From: Candidatus Defluviicoccus seviourii
GTDB lineage: Bacteria > Pseudomonadota > Alphaproteobacteria > Rhodospirillales > Defluviicoccaceae
Reading direction: 5' to 3'
Length of the DNA: 64,000 nt
Assembly: GCA_900609035.2 (NCBI GenBank)
Contig: UXAT02000001.1
Coordinates: 226,483 to 290,482 of the forward strand
Below the pieces are notes generated by a model that saw only the letters and a list, made by a program, of their open reading frames with translations, did no database searches and had not been told where the DNA came from. A program made the position numbers and the translations under genes. The stretch's first letter is position 1. Each line of letters begins with the position of its first letter. Below, piece after piece: positions 16,584 through 27,132 of the stretch.

Positions 16584-18110
16584 ATGGACGCTCTTTCGAT
16601 CCCGCAATTCCTGATGACCTTCTTGGCGGTGCTCGCAGCGCTGTTTGTGTTCGCGGTCGGGCTGGCTGCACTTGCGGTCGTCGTCATGTTCGTGGTCGAC
16701 ATTACGCAGACGCGGCACGCGATCCGTCGCAACTTTCCTGTTATTGGCCGCCTGCGCTACTTCCTGGAGCATCTGGGCGTCTTCTTCCGCCAGTACTTCT
16801 TCGCCATGGACCGCGAAGAGCTGCCGTTCAACCGGGCGCAGCGGAGCTGGGTCTACCGCGCGGCCAAGAACCTCGACAACACCCAGCCGTTCGGATCCAC
16901 GCGTGACCTGAAAACGCCGGGCTCGGTGCTGTTCGCGAACGCTGCCTTCCCCCGTCTCGATGCGAACAAGGCGGAGATGGCGCCCATGATCATTGGCGCC
17001 GGCTGCCCGCAACCCTACGCGGCTGAGAGCTTGTTCAACATTTCCGGCATGAGCTTCGGTGCGATCTCGAAGCCAGCGATCCTTGCGCTCTCCAACGGCG
17101 CCCGCATTGCCGGCTGCTGGATGAACACCGGCGAGGGCGGGCTCTCGCCCTACCACCTCGAAGGTGGCTGCGACCTCGTGTTCCAGATCGGCACCGCCAA
17201 GTATGGCGTACGCGACGATGCGGGGCAGCTTGACGAAAGCCGGTTGGCGGCGATCGCGCGCCACGCTCAAGTCCGGATGTTCGAGATCAAGTTGAGCCAG
17301 GGGGCGAAGCCGGGCAAGGGCGGCATCCTGCCGGCGGCAAAGGTGACCGAGGAAATCGCTGCCATTCGTGGCATTCCCTTGGGCAAGGACAGCTTGAGCC
17401 CCAATCGCCACAACGATATCAGCACAGTCGACGAACTGCTCGATGCGGTCGGCCGGGTCCGCCGCATCACCGGCAAGCCGACAGGCTTCAAGCTGGTGAT
17501 CGGCGATCCGGGATGGCTGGAGGAACTCTGCCGCGCCGTCGTCCGCAGGGGTGTGGCAAGCGCGCCCGACTTCATTACCATCGACAGCGCCGACGGTGGC
17601 ACCGGCGCCGCGCCGATGAGCCTTCTCGATTACGTCGGCCTGCCGATCCAGGAAAGCCTGATCGCGGCCGTCGATACGCTGGTCCACCACGGGCTGCGGG
17701 AGCGGATCCGGGTGATCGCGTCCGGCAAGCTGATCACGCCCGCGGATGTCGCCTGGGCCTTGTGTGCCGGCGCCGATTTCGTCACCTCTGCGCGTGGTTT
17801 CCTGTTTGCGCTCGGCTGCATCCAATCGATGCAGTGTAACAAGAATACCTGTGCCGCCGGCATCACCACCCACAATCCGCGCCTGCAGCGAGGGCTCGAT
17901 CCGGTCGACAAGGCCGAACGGGTTCACCACTACGTCCTCAACATACTGCACGAGGTGGCGGTGATCGCACACGCCTGCGGCGTTGACGACGCCCGCCAAT
18001 TGCGCCGCGAGCATTGCCGCATCGTCGTCGCGCCGGGCCATTCGGTGCCGCTGAGCGGAGGCCAGGCGCAGCCAGCCGATACCGCCAAGGCTTCATCGAA
18101 GGCGGCGTGA
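16584..18110 (+). CDS. FMN-binding glutamate synthase domain protein
   Basis: 508 residues, the size of stand-alone glutamate-synthase central-domain proteins (COG0069). An N-terminal membrane segment (about residues 10-40) comes first. The FMN/2-oxoglutarate barrel follows: NISGMSFGAISKPAILAL, NTGEGGLSPYH, SQGAKPGKGGILPAAKV and the GGTGAAP motif in DSADGGTGAAPMSL. A 3Fe-4S site has the expected C-x5-C-x4-C spacing (CIQSMQCNKNTC). There is no glutaminase domain and no GltD partner nearby, so it may not make glutamate from glutamine. The second ATG is preferred because AAGG stands 9 nt before it; an ATG nine bases upstream abuts that site. Confidence 0.85.
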   Translation: MDALSIPQFLMTFLAVLAALFVFAVGLAALAVVVMFVVDITQTRHAIRRNFPVIGRLRYFLEHLGVFFRQYFFAMDREELPFNRAQRSWVYRAAKNLDNTQPFGSTRDLKTPGSVLFANAAFPRLDANKAEMAPMIIGAGCPQPYAAESLFNISGMSFGAISKPAILALSNGARIAGCWMNTGEGGLSPYHLEGGCDLVFQIGTAKYGVRDDAGQLDESRLAAIARHAQVRMFEIKLSQGAKPGKGGILPAAKVTEEIAAIRGIPLGKDSLSPNRHNDISTVDELLDAVGRVRRITGKPTGFKLVIGDPGWLEELCRAVVRRGVASAPDFITIDSADGGTGAAPMSLLDYVGLPIQESLIAAVDTLVHHGLRERIRVIASGKLITPADVAWALCAGADFVTSARGFLFALGCIQSMQCNKNTCAAGITTHNPRLQRGLDPVDKAERVHHYVLNILHEVAVIAHACGVDDARQLRREHCRIVVAPGHSVPLSGGQAQPADTAKASSKAA

Positions 18111-18116
18111 CGCCGC

Positions 18117-18982
18117 TCAGTCCGGCTCGGCCAGGAACTTTGTGAGCGCCTCGGCGTAACGCTCCGGCTTCTCGATCACCATCGCGTGGCCGACATCGGC
18201 GCTCACCTCGAGCCGGCAGCGTGGCATCCTTGCCGCCATCTCCTCCAAGTCCGCGCGCGGGATGAACGGATCGAGCGCCCCCCAGAGGAGGAGATGCGGG
18301 TGCGCAATGGAAGCCATATGCGGGCGCAGGCTTCCCGTCTGCCACGCGCGATTGAGGCTCTTGGGCGTACCGAACCAGATACCGTCCGAGACCGCGAACG
18401 CCTTGTCCGTGAGCCGTTCGAACAACTGCCGCTGCTCCTCACTGGCGTTGGCCGCGTAGATGGCCGGCGCGCCGGCTTCTAGGCTCTCGGGGCGGAACAG
18501 CGTCGGCGCAGTGAGCGCCAAACCCTTTTTCGTCTTCTCCCGCGATGCCTTCATGGTGTGGAAAAAGACATAGCTTTCGTCCGGAAAGCGCAAACCCTGC
18601 GGCCCGACCGGCGCCAGTCCCACCACCTTGCCGAACCGCTCCGGCGCGCGCAGCAGCATGTGCAGGCTGATGATGCCGCCGGTTGAGTGGGTGGCGAGGT
18701 GGCAGCGGCTAATCTCCAGCGCGTGCAGCACCGCCAGCATGTCATCAGCATGCTGTTCGACCGTGTAGTTGCCGAAATCGGCGTCAGGCGCCGGCTTGTC
18801 CGACTCGCCGCAGCCGCGCCAGTCGATGCCGAGCACGCGCAGCCACGGCGGCAGGTGCTGGGCCGCCAGTTCGAACCAGTCCGCACAGGCGAGGTTGCCG
18901 TGGATGAACACCAGCGTCTCCGGTGCCGCGTGGTCCCCCCACCACCTGCAGTTCAGGCCAAGCCCGTTGATGCGTACCCGCA

Positions 18983-18986
<4 letters not shown>
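18117..18986 (-). CDS. Alpha/beta hydrolase
   Basis: 289 residues, the usual size. The fold markers are VFIHGNLACADWFE (oxyanion loop), WRGCGESDKP, the nucleophile elbow ATHSTGG (Ser in HSTGG), the acid in WGALDPFIP and the His in DVGHAMVIEKPE. The triad is thus complete. It starts with an ATG overlapping the glgB stop by 4 nt and is probably co-transcribed with glgB. The substrate is unknown; the closest pattern is the group of small carboxyl-ester or haloperoxidase-like hydrolases. It is convergent with the glutamate-synthase-like gene, 6 bp apart. Confidence 0.85.
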
Positions 18987-22576
<3,590 letters not shown>

Positions 22577-22737
22577 ACAAGTCCCCTTGAGCCGGACACA
22601 GGCGATTTCGCAACTGCAAAAATCTAAAGGTCGCCGCCGCGCCGGTCAAGGCCGGCCAATACGGGCACGATCGGCGATCAGATCGCCGGCTGTCGGGCGG
22701 TAGCAGCGGCGCGTTCCCGAAAAGAGAATCGCTCTAG

Positions 22738-22962
22738 TCAGCCCTTCGGCGGATACGGGTCGCGTCCGTGCGAATCGCGCTCGCGGATTTGCCCGTTTCG
22801 CCCGTGGATGAACAGTTCGGTCCCTTGATTGCGGGCGATTTCCCGGCCTCGGTTAATCGCCTCCCGCTGCGTGTCGTGGACGGAAGAGGCCCGCTCCCCG
22901 CCCGTCGGCTTGACAGCCCGGCCTCGGTCATGGGGCACCACATGCTGATTACGCTTTGCCAT
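22738..22962 (-). CDS. DUF2188 protein
   Basis: 74 residues: MAKRNQHVVPHDRGRAVK, then SVHDTQREAINRGREIARNQG, then ELFIHGRNGQIRERDSHG and a PYPPKG end. This is the complete DUF2188 pattern: a small basic alpha/beta protein, often near mobile or defence genes, with no proven function. It diverges from the AAA ATPase gene, and the two share a 118-bp AT-rich promoter region. Its overlapping alternative frame is shorter on signals and was discarded. Its place next to the IetAS-like pair makes it a possible third member. Confidence 0.8.
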   Translation of the reverse strand: MAKRNQHVVPHDRGRAVKPTGGERASSVHDTQREAINRGREIARNQGTELFIHGRNGQIRERDSHGRDPYPPKG

Positions 22963-23018
22963 TTTGGACTCATATCATATCAAAGTGGAGAAATTAGCTT
23001 ACATAAGTATGCTACAAC

Positions 23019-23047
23019 TTGTCAATATGGCCATATGAGGTTACCAT
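23019..23047 (+). promoter_or_regulatory. Divergent promoters sharing a -35 region
   Basis: Forward: TTGTCA (23019-23024), 17-bp spacer, TACCAT (23042-23047), leading to the ATPase gene 34 bp on. Reverse: a perfect TTGACA read on the minus strand (TGTCAA at 23020-23025) points to the DUF2188 gene; its -10 is less clear. The two -35 boxes overlap, so one regulator could control both. The stretch is much richer in A/T than the flanks. Confidence 0.55.
23025..23036. promoter_or_regulatory. Palindromic candidate operator in promoter spacer
   Basis: ATATGGCCATAT is a perfect 12-bp palindrome placed exactly between the -35 and -10 boxes of the forward promoter. The ATPase encoded next ends in a helix-turn-helix, so auto-repression through this site is a reasonable inference. 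Confidence 0.5.
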
Positions 23048-23080
23048 ACGCCTTTACCAACGATAAGAAGGGGAGAGCAT

Positions 23081-24214
23081 GTGCCTTTCGATCCAAAGAA
23101 CGTCATCGAGCTGACCGACGCAGCCCTGGCCGCCGACTACACGCGCGTTCGCCGGGCCGCAAGTGCCATCGTGCGGGAGCTGGCGAAAGCGGGGGACGAG
23201 AAGGCTGCAAAGGAGCTGCGCTCGCTTGTCCGCAAGCGCGGTGTGCCTCTTAAGGCGTCCGGATATGTCGAGAGCCTGCCGGTCGACGCCAAATCCCGAC
23301 TACCGCTCCTAGAGGAGCAGTCATGGCCGGATGTGCCGGTCTTCCTGAATGCGGAGGCCAATCGGATCTTTCATGACTTCCTGAGGGACGTCCAACATGT
23401 CGATGAACTGTGCGCCAAAGGTCTCGCATCCCGCCTTGGTCTTCTGCTCAGCGGGCCACCCGGAACGGGCAAGACGCTGCTCGCGGCCCACGTGGCCGCT
23501 CAACTGGCCCGCCCGTTCTATGTCGTACGCCTCGATTCCGTGATTTCGTCGCTGTTAGGGGACACAGCAAAGAACATCCGCTCCGTTTTCGACTTCGTTC
23601 CCTCTCGGGATGCCGTACTGCTGATCGACGAGATGGATGCCGTCGCCAAGCTGCGCGACGACCGCCACGAGCTGGGCGAGCTTAAGCGCGTCGTCAACAC
23701 GGTCATCCAGAGCTTGGACAACCTCGACTCTCATGCTGTGGTCATCGCTGCCACGAATCATCCGCATCTTCTCGATCCGGCGATATGGCGCCGGTTCCCC
23801 TACAAGATCGAGCTGGGCCTACCCGATGTTGATGTCCGCAAAGACCTTTGGCGCCACTTCCTGTTCGAGGACCGGGACGAAGCCAAGATTTCCAATGAAC
23901 TGGCTGCGATTTCCGAAGGTCTGTCCGGCGCGGACATTGAGGCAATCGGCCTGACCGCGCGGCGCAATGCTCTACTCGACAACCGCCCGCTCGACATCGC
24001 GTCCGTTGTATCCGCCGTGCTTCATTCGAGCAGTGACAAGTCCGCGTTGCCGCGCCGGGATGCGCTCGACGCAGATCATAAGAAGCATATCGCTCAAAGC
24101 CTCAAGGAACATTTCGGCCTAAGCGGAGCAGACATCGCGCGCCTGCTCGGCGTTACCCGGCAATCTGTCTATGGCTATCTGAAACAGGAAGCGGAGGCTC
24201 ACGATGGCGGATGA
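23081..24214 (+). CDS. ietA: IetA-like AAA ATPase (antitoxin/defence partner)
   Basis: 377 residues. A helical N-terminal region (1-80) is followed by an AAA module: Walker A GPPGTGKT (125-132), Walker B VLLIDEMDA (D183, E184), sensor-1 Asn226 in AATNHP, and arginine pair RRF (237-239). The C-terminus is a helix-turn-helix-like segment (GADIARLLGVTRQSVYGYLK). Start is a GTG after AAGGGGAG. It overlaps the protease gene by 11 nt. This arrangement matches the IetAS pair of Agrobacterium Ti plasmids, where the ATPase counteracts the protease; such pairs have also been listed as anti-phage systems. Identity with that family is by architecture, not by alignment. Confidence 0.8.
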   Translation: MPFDPKNVIELTDAALAADYTRVRRAASAIVRELAKAGDEKAAKELRSLVRKRGVPLKASGYVESLPVDAKSRLPLLEEQSWPDVPVFLNAEANRIFHDFLRDVQHVDELCAKGLASRLGLLLSGPPGTGKTLLAAHVAAQLARPFYVVRLDSVISSLLGDTAKNIRSVFDFVPSRDAVLLIDEMDAVAKLRDDRHELGELKRVVNTVIQSLDNLDSHAVVIAATNHPHLLDPAIWRRFPYKIELGLPDVDVRKDLWRHFLFEDRDEAKISNELAAISEGLSGADIEAIGLTARRNALLDNRPLDIASVVSAVLHSSSDKSALPRRDALDADHKKHIAQSLKEHFGLSGADIARLLGVTRQSVYGYLKQEAEAHDGG

Positions 24215-26459
24215 CCGCGACCCTCCCGTTCTCAACCCGGTCTTGAGCCTCCAGATGGACCCCGCTCCCGAAAGCCGCCGGGGCGGCGGCAAGGGACGGG
24301 AAAGCATCGTTCACGAGAGGCTAGAGCCGCAGCAAAAAAAGTTGTCAGAGGACGCAAAGAACCTCCAGTCGTCCCACGCGAAGTTTCCCGTTTTTGCGGA
24401 CAAGACACATCTCAACGTCCGCATGTTTCCTGACTCTCTTGCTCCAAGCTACACGCCACACGACCTGTTCTCGCCGGAGCGCGGTTGCCGGCTCGTCGCA
24501 CCGCTCCGTATGGGCTACTTGGTCGAGGCCGACATCAACTACTTTCCCAACCTTCTCGAGGCCATTGGGAGTCCCTCGAACTGTGCCGTTCAGGTGGATC
24601 TTTCGCGAGTCTCCGACATAAAGGTGTTCGACCAGCACGCTCGCTTGCGCGGCCATTCCATCGATGATTTGTGGCAGGCTGCGCCCGAGGCTGAGGATGG
24701 CCGCCTTTTCATCATGTGGTTCGCGCCGTTCCGGGATCGTGCGGCCCGTGAAGACCTGATCGCCCGCATTGGGGCGTTCAGCAGCTCGGAAGCCCTGCTC
24801 CCCGTGCTTCTGGCCACGAGGCTTCCCACCACCACCGAGGAGCTCGAACAAACCCTGCCCGCCGCTACACCGCGCCAGTCGAGTATCGCGCGTGCTATGC
24901 GCAGCTATCGCAATACCGGCGTAGGCCGTGCCACGGTGCGCGTCCCGTCCAAGGAGAACCTTGCTGGTCTTGTCGCATCCGGCACCACGTTCAGGATCGA
25001 CCCCGTGCGCCGGCTCCAGTCCGCCGACCCCGGCGAAGGCGCACACCCGCCCCCTCCTCTTGACCTCGATGACTCGCCGGTGGTCGCTGTCATCGACGGT
25101 GGCCTTCACGCTCAAAGCTACAAACCCGCCGAGGCATGGCGTGCCCCGCCACTGTTCCCCGACAGTCACGCCGACCATCAGCACGGCAACGAAGTCACCT
25201 CCCTTGCTGTCCATGCACATGCGTGGAACAACAACCGCAACCTTCCGGCTCTCAACTGCCGTATCGGAACCGTCCAGGCTGTGCCAAACAGCCGGGGGGC
25301 CGCGACCTTCAACGAGAGCGAGCTGGTTGAGTATCTCGAACTCGTGTCCAAGGACCACCCCGACACTCGGGTCTGGAACATCTCAGCAAACCAGAACGGC
25401 TTTGTCTCCGATCCGGAAGAGGTGAGCGCTTTGGGCCACGAACTCGCTCTTCTGGCTCGCAAGTACAATCTTCTCCCCGTGATCTCGGTCGGCAATGCCA
25501 GTACCGGCAATTCCCGGCGCCCGAGCCCGCCGGCGGATTGCGAAGCCGCCATCGTCGTAGGGGGCCGTCAGGCCGATGCGGACGGCAATCCCTCGCAGGC
25601 TTGCCCCGCCTGTCTGCGAGGGCCGGGACCGGACGGAATGCTCAAGCCCGATGTTTCGTGGTTCTCCAATCTTCGAATGCTCGGTGGCATCATCAAGACC
25701 GGCAGCAGCTACTCCACGCCTCTCGTTTCGTCTCTTGCCGCTCATACCTTCGCCGCCCTGCGCGACCCCACGCCCGACCTCGTGAAGGCTTTGTGCATCA
25801 ACGCCGCCGAGCTTGAGGAACACGACCCCGCACTCGGCTGGGGAACACCCTATGATGGACACATGCCGTGGGCTTGCGCCCCCGGCAGCGTCACGCTCGC
25901 GTGGCGCGCCCGGCTTGAGCCTGGAGCGGCCTACTACTGGAACGACATTCCGGTTCCGCCCGAGCTGGTGCGCAACGGCAAGCTCTACGGCAAGGCGCGC
26001 CTGACAGCGGTTCTGAACCCGCTTGTCTCGCCGTTCGGAGGTGCGAACTACTTCTCCTCCCGGCTCGAAACCTCCTTGCAGTACCTCGACAAGCCAGACG
26101 GGAAATGGGTCCCGCTTCTCGGTTCGATGAGGGAATCGACCATTGCCGAAAGCGCCGCCCGAAGTGACCTAAAGAAATGGCAACCCGTCCGCCGTCATGA
26201 TGCCGACTTCTCAAAAGGACAAGGTCGGCAGTTCGGAGGCAACAGCTTCCGTCTCTATGCGCGTGTCTATACGCGAGACCTGTACCAGTTCGGCTGGTCG
26301 CACCACAGCCAGGCCGGCCCGCAGGAAGCCGCTTTCGTCCTGACGCTTTGGAGCGGCGAGAACCAATCCTCGATCTTCGACTCGACCGTTCAGCGTCTCG
26401 GCAACTTTGTCGAGAGCGCGGTACTCGAACAGGAGATCGAGCAGCCACTCCACAGATGA
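24204..26459 (+). CDS. ietS: IetS-like subtilisin-family serine protease
   Basis: 751 residues, no signal peptide, so cytoplasmic. Residues 1-285 form a unique N-terminal region. The S8 peptidase domain (about 290-560) has an intact triad: D298 in VVAVIDGG, H327 in HQHGNEV, S502 in GSSYSTP, plus oxyanion N431 in SVGNAS. A C-terminal beta-rich part (about 560-751) follows. It begins inside the end of the ATPase gene (11-nt overlap), so synthesis is coupled. By analogy with IetS it is the toxic or effector half, held in check by the ATPase. An intracellular active protease of this size is otherwise rare. Confidence 0.82.
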   Translation: MADDRDPPVLNPVLSLQMDPAPESRRGGGKGRESIVHERLEPQQKKLSEDAKNLQSSHAKFPVFADKTHLNVRMFPDSLAPSYTPHDLFSPERGCRLVAPLRMGYLVEADINYFPNLLEAIGSPSNCAVQVDLSRVSDIKVFDQHARLRGHSIDDLWQAAPEAEDGRLFIMWFAPFRDRAAREDLIARIGAFSSSEALLPVLLATRLPTTTEELEQTLPAATPRQSSIARAMRSYRNTGVGRATVRVPSKENLAGLVASGTTFRIDPVRRLQSADPGEGAHPPPPLDLDDSPVVAVIDGGLHAQSYKPAEAWRAPPLFPDSHADHQHGNEVTSLAVHAHAWNNNRNLPALNCRIGTVQAVPNSRGAATFNESELVEYLELVSKDHPDTRVWNISANQNGFVSDPEEVSALGHELALLARKYNLLPVISVGNASTGNSRRPSPPADCEAAIVVGGRQADADGNPSQACPACLRGPGPDGMLKPDVSWFSNLRMLGGIIKTGSSYSTPLVSSLAAHTFAALRDPTPDLVKALCINAAELEEHDPALGWGTPYDGHMPWACAPGSVTLAWRARLEPGAAYYWNDIPVPPELVRNGKLYGKARLTAVLNPLVSPFGGANYFSSRLETSLQYLDKPDGKWVPLLGSMRESTIAESAARSDLKKWQPVRRHDADFSKGQGRQFGGNSFRLYARVYTRDLYQFGWSHHSQAGPQEAAFVLTLWSGENQSSIFDSTVQRLGNFVESAVLEQEIEQPLHR

Positions 26460-26546
26460 CCTCAAATCTGCTCAAGACTCAATAGCGCCAGCGGCAGCCG
26501 GGAAGATCCGCAGCAGCACCGGATCCCGTTGCCCCCTGCCGGCGGA

Positions 26547-27068
26547 TCAGGCCGGTGCTTTCGTGTGCGTGGCCTGCATCCGGCGCAACGACTCGGGATC
26601 GTTCATCTGCGTGAGCAGTGCGTTCTTCATGAAGTCTTCGTACTCGCGTGCCATCGCTGGCGAGACGACCTCGATCATCACCCGGTTTTCTATCCAGAAC
26701 TCGACGACGTGAAAGAACGGCTCTCGTCCCTCCATGCCACGTCCGAAGGTCTTGGCGCGCCAGCCCTCGCGCGCGCCGATGCGTTCGATCGCCTCCGGCT
26801 CCATCGACACCGAGAGCAGCACGTGGAAGGGCCAGGTCTCAGGCGGTGCCGTGTTCTCGCCGAACACGACCTGATCACCGCTGGCCGGAATGTCGAGCGT
26901 GGCCCGCTCTGGATAGACCTCGATCATGGTTCCGTGCGCATCGCCACTCGTCGCCATGAAGGCACCCGCGAGCGGCCCGAATGGATGGCAGGCGCCGCCC
27001 ATCAGCTCGGCCAGGACCTCGGCGACATGGCGCGGCTCTCGCGCCGGGATCGACACATGGTGGATCAT
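26547..27068 (-). CDS. VOC/glyoxalase-like protein
   Basis: 173 residues starting MIHHVSIPAREPRHVAEVLAE, a typical first strand and helix of the vicinal-oxygen-chelate fold. Later strands include GTMIEVYP and EFWIENRVMIEVVSP. GGGAGAA stands 7 nt upstream of the ATG; a longer in-frame start lacks such a site. The likely metal ligands would be His4 and the Glu in MIEVYP or MIEVVSP, but the class of reaction (isomerase, dioxygenase, resistance) cannot be told. It lies between the IetAS-like pair and hpnN, 64 bp from the latter on the same strand. Confidence 0.7.
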   Translation of the reverse strand: MIHHVSIPAREPRHVAEVLAELMGGACHPFGPLAGAFMATSGDAHGTMIEVYPERATLDIPASGDQVVFGENTAPPETWPFHVLLSVSMEPEAIERIGAREGWRAKTFGRGMEGREPFFHVVEFWIENRVMIEVVSPAMAREYEDFMKNALLTQMNDPESLRRMQATHTKAPA

Positions 27069-27132
27069 TGCGGTTCTCCCATGCTGGAGGATCCGTGATG
27101 CCACTGGAGATTGGCATTCTTCAGCGCCGGAG

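Noticed and set aside
16428..18041. 537-residue minus-strand open frame opposite the glutamate-synthase-like gene
   Set aside because: It is antisense to a clearly conserved enzyme, and its sequence is of the Asp/Arg/His-rich type expected from reading GC-rich codons backwards. No start signal or domain.
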